DNA of 64,000 nucleotides, taken from positions 2,484,001 to 2,548,000 of the forward strand of contig JABXYP010000001.1 of assembly GCA_024701455.1 (NCBI GenBank). Direction: 5' to 3'. The notes under the pieces are model-generated. The model was not told the origin of the DNA. It did not search any database and saw only the letters and a list, made by a program, of their open reading frames with translations. The translations under genes and the position numbers were made by a program. Positions 37,930-47,583 of this stretch are shown here, piece after piece; position 1 is the stretch's first letter, and every line of letters starts with the position of its first letter. The DNA comes from Bacillus sp. A301a_S52 (GTDB taxonomy: Bacteria; Bacillota; Bacilli; Bacillales; Salisediminibacteriaceae).

Positions 37930-40335
37930 TTAAATTTTAATGACATCATAAAGCTTCTTTTCGTCGTTTTTCTTAAGCATAGCACTCCAAGCTTCATGGT
38001 AAGTGTCACGAGCTAAAGTAAAACGGTCGACATAGTAATCACGCTGCTCGTTATCCATTAAAACGGTTTTAATCGTATCAATACCTAATCGTTCAACCCA
38101 TGGGGCGGTTCTTTCACCATAAATCCCTGTTTCACGGTAATATTGCATATAAGCTTTCGCATACATGATCACTTCTTCTTCGGTAGCAACAATTTTGAGA
38201 TAATCACATTCCCTTACTTCAGTACCGCCATTTCCACCGATATAAAGTTGGTAGCCATTTTCCACACAGACGACACCAAAATCTTTTGTTAGCACTTCCG
38301 CACAGTTTCTTGGACAGCCAGTCACACCCATTTTCATTTTATGTGGGGTATCAACCATTTCCAATTCCTTTTCTAATTTAATACCAAGCCCTAATGAATC
38401 TTGTGTACCAAAACGGCAGAATAAGGAGCCTACACATGATTTAACGTTACGTAATGATTTGGAATAAGCGTAGCCAGAACGCATATCTAAGTCTTCCCAC
38501 ACGTGTGGCAGATCTTCTTTTTTCACACCGTAAAGGCCAATTCTACTGGCGCCCGTAATTTTCACGAGAGGGACATCATATTTTTTCGCTACTTCGCCCA
38601 TTCGAATGAGTTCATCAGCGGTTGTTGTGCCCCCGTACATACGAGGAATAACAGAAAACGTGCCATCCTTCTGGATATTCCCTTCCATTCGTTCATTAAC
38701 AAAACGGGAGGATTTGTCGTCTTCATAATCAGCAGGACGAATCATTCTCATATAATAATTCAATGCTGGCCGGCACTTTGAACAGCCTTCTGGATGTTTA
38801 AATCCAAGAACATACCGGACTTCCATTGGAGATTGAAGACCTTTTTCTTTAATTTCCGCAACAACTTCATCGCGAGACTTATCAGTACATTCACACATCC
38901 CGCTCGTTTGAGCTGCTGCATCAAAGTTATCTCCCAGTGTAAGAGAAAGAATCCCTTCAACCATCGGTCGGCATTTACCACAGGAGCCTCCTGCCTTTGT
39001 GCATTTCTTCACATCGTCAAACGTTGTTAAATCTTCTTCAAGGATAGACTGAACAATTGTTCCTTTAGTCACACCGTTACAGCCACAAACCGTTTCGTCG
39101 GCAGGCATCTCAGCCAGTAGAGTAGCTTCATCCTCTGCCTCACCCGCTTTTTGAAAGACGGCAGCTGTTGTATATTCAGATATATCGGTTCCTTTCTTCA
39201 GCATTGAGAACAACCGATTACCGTCACTAGCATCCCCGTAGAGGACAATGCCAGTTATTTTGTTGTCTTCTACTAATATTTTTTTATACACACCAGCAAC
39301 GGCGTCTTGCACGACGATCGCCTCAGTCTCATCGTCTTCATTTATTTTCCCACCGGAAAATAAATCACACCCTGCTACTTTAAGTTGAGTAGATAGAATA
39401 CTTCCTTCATAGCCAGGTCCTTCTTTACCTGTTAACGTATCAGCTAAGACTTGACCTTGTTCATACAAAGGTGCAACTAATCCATAAGCAACGCCTCGAT
39501 GCTCTGCACATTCTCCGACCGCATAAATGGATGGGTCTGCTGTACGCATATAATCATCCACAACAATACCACGATTCACTTCTAATCCGCAGCCTTTTGC
39601 AAGTGCCACATTTGGACGAATGCCTACGGCCATAACAACTAAATCACATGCAAGCTCTTCCCCGTCGTTAAAGCGAACACCTTCCACAACTGTCTCACCA
39701 ACAATTTCTGCGGTTTGCTTCTCCATTTTAAATATCATACCTTGTTTTTCTAAATCTTTTTTCAACATTCTGGCAGCTGGTGCGTCCAATTGTTGTTCCA
39801 TCAGAGAAGGCAATAGGTGAACGACATAAACTTCCATTCCACGATCGATCAGACCCCTGGCCGCTTCAAGACCTAACAATCCCCCTCCGATCACCACCGC
39901 TTTCTTTTTCGTTTCAGCAATGGTTATCATTTTCTCTGTGTCTTCTATCGTTCTAAAGCCAATAACGCCATCTAAGTCACTCCCAGGGATGGGAAGAATA
40001 AATGCACTGGACCCTGTGGCGATAATGAGATCATCATAAGAAATGTCACTCCCTTTATCCGTTGACACTGCCTGTCTATCTCGATCTATCCCAGTTACTT
40101 TTTCCCCAGTTATAAGCTTGATATTGTTTTCTTTATACCACTCCCACTCGTTAATAATAATGTCGTCTAGTTCTGTTTTACCTTGTAAAACGTTAGATAA
40201 CATAATCCGATTGTAGTTCGGGTGCGGTTCCTCCCCAATAATCGTTATGTCATAGCTTGAATTATCTCTTTTCAGCAGTTCTTCTAAGCTTCGAACACCA
40301 GCCATGCCATTCCCTATCATTACAAGCTTTTTCAT
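37930..40335 (-). CDS. nasD: NasD: NADH-dependent nitrite reductase large subunit
   Basis: 801 residues. FAD/NAD domains (GNGMAGVRSLEELL; VVIGGGLLGLEAARGL), [2Fe-2S] BFD-like domain (CGCNGVTKGTIV and CTKAGGSCGKCRP), a second CSKCRPAL element, and the sirohaem/[4Fe-4S] motifs SCVGSLFCRFGTQDS and GVTGCPRNCAEV. Reduces nitrite to ammonium. First gene of nasD-nasE-nasF. The nitrate reductase genes nasB/nasC are not here, and Fnr-type sites lie upstream, so it may serve anaerobic ammonification. Confidence 0.96.
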   Translation of the reverse strand: MKKLVMIGNGMAGVRSLEELLKRDNSSYDITIIGEEPHPNYNRIMLSNVLQGKTELDDIIINEWEWYKENNIKLITGEKVTGIDRDRQAVSTDKGSDISYDDLIIATGSSAFILPIPGSDLDGVIGFRTIEDTEKMITIAETKKKAVVIGGGLLGLEAARGLIDRGMEVYVVHLLPSLMEQQLDAPAARMLKKDLEKQGMIFKMEKQTAEIVGETVVEGVRFNDGEELACDLVVMAVGIRPNVALAKGCGLEVNRGIVVDDYMRTADPSIYAVGECAEHRGVAYGLVAPLYEQGQVLADTLTGKEGPGYEGSILSTQLKVAGCDLFSGGKINEDDETEAIVVQDAVAGVYKKILVEDNKITGIVLYGDASDGNRLFSMLKKGTDISEYTTAAVFQKAGEAEDEATLLAEMPADETVCGCNGVTKGTIVQSILEEDLTTFDDVKKCTKAGGSCGKCRPMVEGILSLTLGDNFDAAAQTSGMCECTDKSRDEVVAEIKEKGLQSPMEVRYVLGFKHPEGCSKCRPALNYYMRMIRPADYEDDKSSRFVNERMEGNIQKDGTFSVIPRMYGGTTTADELIRMGEVAKKYDVPLVKITGASRIGLYGVKKEDLPHVWEDLDMRSGYAYSKSLRNVKSCVGSLFCRFGTQDSLGLGIKLEKELEMVDTPHKMKMGVTGCPRNCAEVLTKDFGVVCVENGYQLYIGGNGGTEVRECDYLKIVATEEEVIMYAKAYMQYYRETGIYGERTAPWVERLGIDTIKTVLMDNEQRDYYVDRFTLARDTYHEAWSAMLKKNDEKKLYDVIKI

Positions 40336-40402
40336 ATTAAAACGTCCTTTCTATTATTGTTCACTAGTTCACATAACTAAATAAAAAATAAAAACATCAA
40401 AT

Positions 40403-40418
40403 TGTGAAAGTATTCACT
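40403..40418. promoter_or_regulatory. Fnr-type site, near consensus
   Basis: TGTGAAAGTATTCACT against TGTGA-N6-TCACA (one mismatch), centred about 75 bases before nasD. Confidence 0.55.
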
Positions 40419-40479
40419 TTTATAAACATATTGCTTTAATAAGTATAGTTAAAGGATACCAAGAGAAATGATAATCCAC

Positions 40480-40495
40480 TGTGATAAAAATCACA
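40480..40495. promoter_or_regulatory. Fnr-type site, perfect
   Basis: TGTGATAAAAATCACA, a perfect TGTGA-N6-TCACA palindrome about 150 bases before nasD. Confidence 0.65.
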
Positions 40496-40642
40496 CCTTG
40501 CCATATATGGTTAACTAAGGAGTAAAACGTGTTCTTCCTTTATTTACAGGGATTTTAACGAAAAAAATCGCTTTATTAACACATCTAGTGACGATTGAAA
40601 GGACTACATTGTCACAAAGATGCCTTAAACGTGCATTAACGT

Positions 40643-40673
40643 TAAAAAAACCGTCACTCAATGAACGACGGTT
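40643..40673 (-). terminator. Terminator of the gene at 40712
   Basis: AACCGTC / GACGGTT stem followed on the minus strand by seven T residues. Confidence 0.88.
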
Positions 40674-40711
40674 ATCTTTGATTTTTTCTTATGAGATCTT
40701 TCGGTTACGAT

Positions 40712-41005
40712 TCACTTACCGTTTAACGATTCTAATTGTTTATTCATTCGACTCAATTGTCTAATGATCATCCAATTTTGCTCGACTAATGCTGATAAGT
40801 ACGTTACTTTAGCCTGTTCTTCAGCTTTTGCAAAGCTAAATGCCATCCCCATTTTGAATAATTTATTTCCAATAAGGTCTTCAGCAATACGTTGTAGAAC
40901 AATTAAATCCTTATCATCCAGCTCCTCTAATTGATACCGCTTCATAAATTTCTCTAGCTTCTTTACATCTTTTGGTTTTTCTTCTTTCCCGCCAAATAAC
41001 CCCAT
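40712..41005 (-). CDS. Small conserved-type hydrophilic protein, unknown
   Basis: 97 residues, starts MGLFGGKEEKPKDVKKLEKF and ends with a helical QNWMIIRQLSRMNKQLESL. No signal peptide or membrane span; mostly helical. Strong AGGAGGAAAAG ribosome site and own terminator show that it is a real gene. I do not recognise the family. It stands between nasD and the repeat region on the same strand, transcribed separately. Confidence 0.75.
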   Translation of the reverse strand: MGLFGGKEEKPKDVKKLEKFMKRYQLEELDDKDLIVLQRIAEDLIGNKLFKMGMAFSFAKAEEQAKVTYLSALVEQNWMIIRQLSRMNKQLESLNGK

Positions 41006-41206
41006 ACGCTTTTCCTCCTATTAGTAAACTTAAACAGCATTCAAAACTATTCAATTATAGTTTGAGAAAAAATAAAAATAGTATACTTACTTGGCAAGGC
41101 ACAATTTGGTCTACTATAAGTTTATATTGCTACATACTAGATATAGAAGAAGTTGTACTATCATTGAAAAATGATAAGTATGTGAGTGCATAATTTAAAT
41201 CTGGCT

Positions 41207-41345
41207 GGGACATAACGGTCTCTAAACAGTTAAAAAACACTTCTGGTTATCAAAAACACGAGACTCCTGCGGGAAAAGTAAACGCTGAAGATCATCAGGA
41301 GTCATCTTCCCCCGATTAGCTGAATCCTTGCCCTCAGCAAGCGAG
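41207..41345. repeat. Bacillaceae-type GGGACATAA/GACTCCTGCGGG intergenic element, partial
   Basis: Contains GGCTGGGACATAACGG and GAGACTCCTGCGGGAAAAG, sequence blocks I recall as common in intergenic DNA of Bacillaceae. Only one copy occurs in this window, so its repeat nature rests on memory, not on comparison here. No coding frame. Confidence 0.4.
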
Positions 41346-41386
41346 TGTATTTTTGGTAAGCAGTCTAACATAACAAACCATTAAAT

Positions 41387-41436
41387 AAGGTTGCCTAGCA
41401 CTAATGAATTTAGTAGTAAGGCAACCTTATTTTTTT
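41387..41436. terminator. Terminator after licT
   Basis: AAGGTTGCCT / AGGCAACCTT stem; the plus-strand side carries the longer T-run, the minus side a weaker one. Confidence 0.7.
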
Positions 41437-41441
41437 GTGAA

Positions 41442-42290
41442 TTAGCTAATTTGATTATATGATATCAGTCTGTGAATATGGACAGCTAAATACGTAAGTT
41501 CATCGTTATGAATATCATTCCCATACACTTGTTTAATGTATTCTTTGATTTTAAATGCTACATTCATTGCTTCAGGGTACAAACTGGCAATCTGCTCAAA
41601 GAGCATATTATCCTCATCCTCAAGCATTTTGTCAGAAAAAAAACGTTCTACAAAGAATTTCACATGTGTAATAAAACGCGTATAATGAATGTTGTCCGTG
41701 TCCATATTGATATTTAATGTGTAGCGAACTAAGTTAACGACGCTCCCAATCATTTTCGCTTGTCTCATACTATCTTTCGATTCCCGTTCTTTTCCGTGCG
41801 CATTAATGATATGAAAAGCAATATTTGCTGCTTCCTCTTTTGGTAACTCAATATCCATTGTTTCATTAACTCTATTTAAGGCGAATTCACCGACTTTAAA
41901 TTCCTCTGTATAATAGTTTTTTATTTCCCAATATACTCGGTTAGTTAAATTGATATTTTTTTTATATCGCTCTACTGCAAAACTTAAGTGGTCCATAAGA
42001 GTGAAAAAGATACCCGAATTTAATTTTTCACCTAATGTTTCCTCAGCATAACTTACAATTTCTTGTGTTAAATCAATATATACTGGCGGGATTGAGTCTA
42101 GAAGGCTGATAAGCTCTTTTACTTTCGTATTTTCAACTGGCATAAATAGCTGATCAGCTTGATCCTCCTCAATCACATTACCTATCTTTTGTCCAAAGCC
42201 GATACCTTTTCCAAACAGAATGTATTCTTTCTTTTCATCGTTTTCAACTAAAATAACACTAGTGTTAAGTACCTTTTTAATTTTAATCAT
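41442..42290 (-). CDS. licT: BglG/LicT-family transcriptional antiterminator
   Basis: About 282 residues: N-terminal RNA-binding CAT domain (IKKVLNTSVILVENDEKKEY, GKGIGFGQK) and two PRD domains whose regulatory His residues lie in LMDHLSFAVERY and NAHGKERES. Binds the RAT sequence upstream of bglP to prevent termination when beta-glucosides are present; controlled by PTS phosphorylation. ATG at 42290 has GGAAGGTGA 6 bases upstream. Unusually it is the last gene of the operon. Confidence 0.92.
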   Translation of the reverse strand: MIKIKKVLNTSVILVENDEKKEYILFGKGIGFGQKIGNVIEEDQADQLFMPVENTKVKELISLLDSIPPVYIDLTQEIVSYAEETLGEKLNSGIFFTLMDHLSFAVERYKKNINLTNRVYWEIKNYYTEEFKVGEFALNRVNETMDIELPKEEAANIAFHIINAHGKERESKDSMRQAKMIGSVVNLVRYTLNINMDTDNIHYTRFITHVKFFVERFFSDKMLEDEDNMLFEQIASLYPEAMNVAFKIKEYIKQVYGNDIHNDELTYLAVHIHRLISYNQIS

Positions 42291-42322
42291 AACAATCACC
42301 TTCCTATCAAAAGGCATTGATG

Positions 42323-43789
<1,467 letters not shown>

Positions 43790-45652
43790 TTATTCGCCTA
43801 CCTTTTTTATTGTCATAATCGTATCTTTTGTATCAACTTGAACGTGCTTTGCATCACTCGGCATTTCAACGGCGTAATCCTCTTTATTTGTGACAACACA
43901 TACAATGACAGGGTCAAAGCCCTCATCGATAAGTTTTTCGAGATCAAACGTTAATAATAAGTCACCTTGCTTCACTTCATCGTCCACGCTTACTTTCGAC
44001 TCAAAGTATTTACCGTTTAATTGAACGGTATCGATTCCTACATGGAACAACACCTGAGCACCATTTGCTAACTTCATTCCTAAGGCATGATTCGTATTAA
44101 ATATCATTTCAATTTTCCCAGCAACAGGAGCATACAATTCGCCTTTAACCGGTATGATCGCAACTCCTTCTCCCATTATTTTCGTAGAAAAGACATCATC
44201 TTTCACTTCAGTTAGCGGCATTAATTCTCCCTCGACAGCACTTTTCAACACCTCATTATCATCGGTTACTTGAATGGGTTTGACATTTTCTTGCGTTTCT
44301 TCAGGATCTTTTTTTTCTCTAAAAAGAATCAATGCTGCAATAAATGCGGTAGCAAAGGAAATAATTAAACCAAATATAGCATAAAGAATATTTTTTGGTA
44401 GTTCCTCTGAAATAAACATCGTTAAACTAGCTAAACCTGGACCTACCGGAACAAACGCTTGTATACCAACTAGTCCAATAAATGCACCTCCGACAAAAGA
44501 TCCAATCATGACACTATATAATACTTTTTTATATTGAATGGTCACCCCGTATAGTGCAGGTTCTGTAATACCGAATAGCGCGGAAATACCTGCTGAGATT
44601 GCTGTCGCTTTTAGTTTTTTATCTTTTGTTCGAATAGCTACGGCAAAACAAGCGCCACTCTCAGCAATATTATGTGCAAGAGATGCCGGTAGATATAGAA
44701 TCTCTTTTCCCATTTCTCCAAGAGTCGTGATTACGTAAGGAACCATAGCTTTATGCATACCCGTAGCTACCATGAACGGAAGTATAGCCGCCAACAATGG
44801 CACCGCAATCCAACCTACATATTCAAAAATCGTTAAAATAACAGATGCAAATCCTTGACCTAATGTAAATCCAAAAGGCCCTAATAGTAACAATGCTATC
44901 GGCGCTGTCATCGCCATTGACATCATTGGAACAAAGAAAATACGTATTGGTTTTGGTGATATCTTTGTCCAGAACTTTTCAACCTGCGCAAATACGATAA
45001 CCGTAAGAATAGCAGGAAAAACTTGATAAGAATAACCTACATTTTGTAGACTAAAGGTGAAAAGTGCTGTTCCATCCTCCATCATTGCTATCATATTTGG
45101 CAACAATAGGACACCAACAGTAGAAGCTGCCACTAGCATATTTGCTCTTAATTTATTCGCAGTAGTAATTGCAACTAATATGGGTAGGAAATATAATGGC
45201 GCATCACCAATCAACATAAAAATTTGATAGGCCTCACTATTCGAATCCATCACGCCAATTAATGATAATAGCATTAGTACTGATTTTAAAACACCGCCAC
45301 CAGCAATGGCTGGAATTAAAGGTTGAAATACTCCAACTAGAAAATCAAGGAGAACGCTTCCAATTCTACGCTTTTCTTTTGATTGGTTACTCCCTTCTCC
45401 GTTAACAGTGCCACCCAATTCATTTACAACTTCATCATATACTTCCACCACTTCATTACCGATGACCACCTGACATTGCGCAGTCATTTTTACAGCCATG
45501 ACACCCTCAATCTGCTCCAACTTAGCTACATCTGCTTTACGGTTGTCAACTAGTGAGAATCGAAGTCTTGTGGAACAATGTTCAAAATGTGAAATATTCT
45601 CTTTCCCACCTACCCTTTTAATGACTTCTTTAGCAACCTGTTTGTAATCCAA
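43790..45652 (-). CDS. bglP: PTS beta-glucoside transporter EIIBCA
   Basis: 620 residues in the order EIIB (1-90, phosphocysteine Cys26 in HFEHCSTRLRF), EIIC (about 105-450, ten or so spans) and EIIA (about 490-620, phospho-His in VLFHVGIDTV). Imports and phosphorylates aryl-beta-glucosides. First gene of bglP-bglA-licT, preceded by RAT, terminator, promoter and cre. Confidence 0.96.
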   Translation of the reverse strand: MDYKQVAKEVIKRVGGKENISHFEHCSTRLRFSLVDNRKADVAKLEQIEGVMAVKMTAQCQVVIGNEVVEVYDEVVNELGGTVNGEGSNQSKEKRRIGSVLLDFLVGVFQPLIPAIAGGGVLKSVLMLLSLIGVMDSNSEAYQIFMLIGDAPLYFLPILVAITTANKLRANMLVAASTVGVLLLPNMIAMMEDGTALFTFSLQNVGYSYQVFPAILTVIVFAQVEKFWTKISPKPIRIFFVPMMSMAMTAPIALLLLGPFGFTLGQGFASVILTIFEYVGWIAVPLLAAILPFMVATGMHKAMVPYVITTLGEMGKEILYLPASLAHNIAESGACFAVAIRTKDKKLKATAISAGISALFGITEPALYGVTIQYKKVLYSVMIGSFVGGAFIGLVGIQAFVPVGPGLASLTMFISEELPKNILYAIFGLIISFATAFIAALILFREKKDPEETQENVKPIQVTDDNEVLKSAVEGELMPLTEVKDDVFSTKIMGEGVAIIPVKGELYAPVAGKIEMIFNTNHALGMKLANGAQVLFHVGIDTVQLNGKYFESKVSVDDEVKQGDLLLTFDLEKLIDEGFDPVIVCVVTNKEDYAVEMPSDAKHVQVDTKDTIMTIKKVGE

Positions 45653-45691
45653 TTTTTATCCCCCACTTTCTCTTTATTTCTTCAAACAAAC

Positions 45692-45766
45692 AAAAAAAGG
45701 ACCTAAAACAACAAATGTTACCATTTGTCGAATTTAGATCCTGCCTGCTTTACCAGTCACATGTCT
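45692..45766 (-). promoter_or_regulatory. RAT antiterminator overlapping a terminator, bglP leader
   Basis: Minus strand: GTGACTGGTAAAGCAGGCA then GGATCTAAA, very close to the sacB/bglP RAT pattern (GTTACTGATAAAGCAGGCA). The GGATCTAAA end is also the left arm of a terminator whose inner stem is ACAAATG/CATTTGT and right arm TTTAGGTCC followed by seven T residues. LicT binding to RAT would prevent the terminator. Confidence 0.92.
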
Positions 45767-45788
45767 TTTGTTTATTTGATTTAGCTAC

Positions 45789-45820
45789 ATTATATAACTA
45801 TTGTTTTGTAAGCGTCAACA
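45789..45820 (-). promoter_or_regulatory. bglP promoter with overlapping cre
   Basis: Minus strand -35 TTGACG (45813-45818), 18-base spacer, -10 TATAAT (45789-45794). The plus strand reads TGTAAGCGTCAACA (45807-45820), one mismatch from the cre consensus, covering the -35 box. Gives CcpA repression on top of antitermination. Confidence 0.75.
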
Positions 45821-45891
45821 TATTTTTCGACATATTTATTACTTATTCGTGAACGTAACGCAACTTTTATGTGGGGGATTTTTACATGAAA

Positions 45892-46039
45892 TAAACAAGA
45901 TAATTCCCCACAAAATATAAACGGAATAGACGTATTTGATTTATATAAAATGATTAGACAGAACATTTTAAGAGACTTAGCAGTAAATAAAGCGATAGAT
46001 ATTCTTAGAATTAATCCTCCCTTCTTTTTGCTGTTTTGA
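45892..46039 (+). other. Start-less open frame, possible gene remnant
   Basis: A 48-codon open stretch without ribosome site encodes GIDVFDLYKMIRQNILRDLA followed by VNKAIDILRINP and a stop. The helical, protein-like sequence suggests the remains of a gene between bglP and bioB. Family not recognised. Confidence 0.2.
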
Positions 46040-46100
46040 CAAGTTCAACGTTATAATAACCCCAAGTTGTATAAAGTAGAAAAGTGGACATTTTACTTTA

Positions 46101-47108
46101 CTATTTACCTGCAGCTATGTTTGCTTTCATTTCTTCCACACACTCTACCTCAAACCCTAGGTCTACTAGCATCTTATGATCCTCAGTGCCTTCTTGACCT
46201 GACGTGGTTAAGTAATCTCCAACAAAAATAGAATTTGCTGCATATAGTCCAAAGGGTTGTAAAGAGCGGAGATTTACTTCCCTTCCGCCAGAAATGCGAA
46301 TTTCCTTTGTTGGGTTAACAAAACGGAAAAGCGCTAATACCTTTAAACAATACATTGGATTTAATTCATTTACGCCTTCTAAAGGTGTACCATCAATGGC
46401 ATGTAAAAAGTTCACTGGAATGGAATCTGCATCTAACAATTTTAAGCTGTTTGCCATGTCCACGATGTCTTGCTTCGATTCTTTCATCCCAACAATGACA
46501 CCTGAACAAGGAGACATCCCAGCATTTTTCACCATTTCTACTGTATTTACTCGGTCGTCATAGGTGTGCGATGTGGTTATATTAGAATGATTTTTTTCCG
46601 ATGTATTAATATTATGATTATACCTGTCAACTCCCGCTTCCCTTAAGCGCAACGCTTGTTCCGGCTTTAATAATCCAAGACAAGCACATATTTTCATGCC
46701 ATAAGTTGCTTTTATTTCTTTTACAGCATTCACCACATGATCAATTTCCTTATTTGAAGGGCCACGTCCACTTGCCACAATACAATATGTTCCAACATTT
46801 AAGTCATTGGCACGTTTTGCTCCCTTTAGGAGAGTCTCTTTATCTACCATTTTATATGTATCAATAGTCGCTTTTGAAATAGAGGACTGAGAACAGTAGC
46901 CACAATTCTCTGGACAGAGGCCTGATTTTGCATTCACAATTATATTTAGCTTTACTTTTTTGCCGTAGTACCGCTTACGAATTTGAAAGGAAGCATGCAT
47001 CAGCAATAAAATATCTTCATCAGGACATTCCAAAATAGAAAGTGCCTCATCATTTGCAATACTTTCACCCTCTAACGCCTTATTTGCAAGCTTTATCCAT
47101 TGATCCAT
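46101..47108 (-). CDS. bioB: Biotin synthase
   Basis: 335 residues, radical SAM enzyme inserting sulfur into dethiobiotin. The CxxxCxxC cluster motif is in CPENCGYCSQ, with further family blocks YCIVASGRGP and VGDYLTTSGQ. Stand-alone; no other bio genes are nearby. GGGAACAAC region precedes the ATG. Its control region, a BirA-type operator, lies about 190 bases upstream with a repeat copy in between. Confidence 0.95.
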   Translation of the reverse strand: MDQWIKLANKALEGESIANDEALSILECPDEDILLLMHASFQIRKRYYGKKVKLNIIVNAKSGLCPENCGYCSQSSISKATIDTYKMVDKETLLKGAKRANDLNVGTYCIVASGRGPSNKEIDHVVNAVKEIKATYGMKICACLGLLKPEQALRLREAGVDRYNHNINTSEKNHSNITTSHTYDDRVNTVEMVKNAGMSPCSGVIVGMKESKQDIVDMANSLKLLDADSIPVNFLHAIDGTPLEGVNELNPMYCLKVLALFRFVNPTKEIRISGGREVNLRSLQPFGLYAANSIFVGDYLTTSGQEGTEDHKMLVDLGFEVECVEEMKANIAAGK

Positions 47109-47168
47109 GTTGTTCCCTCCATTCTTTTACATCAATATAGTATTCCTAAGTCATTTATGGATGAATAT

Positions 47169-47282
47169 CAGTAACCCCACTATTTGAGCGGGAGCTAACG
47201 AACGCTAACGTCATGATTCACGCAACGATCAACCAGTAGGAGAAGAACGAAAATGTCCACTGATTGTAGGTTCGTTATAAAA
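47169..47282 (-). repeat. Dispersed hairpin element, copy G (inverted, truncated)
   Basis: Minus orientation: CATTTTATAACGAACCTACA, ATCAGTGG and its partner CTACTGGTTGAT, then GTTAGCGTTCGTTAGCTCCC and GCTCAAATAGTGGGGTTAC, after which the 3' arm of stem 2 and the terminal mini-hairpin are lacking. It lies between the BirA-type operator and bioB, so it should be part of the bioB leader RNA. Confidence 0.82.
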
Positions 47283-47293
47283 TGTCGTAATTA

Positions 47294-47325
47294 ATTGTTA
47301 ACATTAAATAATTATAGTTAACAAT
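47294..47325. promoter_or_regulatory. BirA-type operator and promoter of bioB
   Basis: ATTGTTAAC and GTTAACAAT separated by 14 bases, a perfect match in plan to Firmicute BirA operators. The minus strand carries TATAAT inside it. Biotinyl-AMP-bound BirA would repress bioB. Confidence 0.85.
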
Positions 47326-47334
47326 ATAAATAAT

Positions 47335-47378
47335 AAATACATCACCCTATTTTGTCAATTGGGTGATGTATTTATTTT
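47335..47378. terminator. Strong hairpin between bioB operator and toxin remnant
   Basis: Thirteen-pair perfect stem AAATACATCACCC / GGGTGATGTATTT with AT-rich flanks. It separates the bioB promoter from the decayed island. Confidence 0.7.
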
Positions 47379-47583
47379 GGAATGTAAAGAGTTTACAAAG
47401 CTTCTTTCTTAGGACCTCAGCTTGTAGGGAGGATACTTTGACCTAAGATTTGCCCTTCTGTTAAACAACTTCATATAAGTACAAACACCGAAAATTGTGA
47501 AAAGTATGTCCGTACCTACGCGAATGAGTAAATCGAAGTCAAATTCAATTATTGTAAACAAAAAAGCATGATTCATCGACCAA

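Noticed and set aside
40972..41193. 73-codon plus-strand frame
   Set aside because: Overlaps the well-supported minus gene at 40712-41005, no ribosome site, composition of AT-rich noise.
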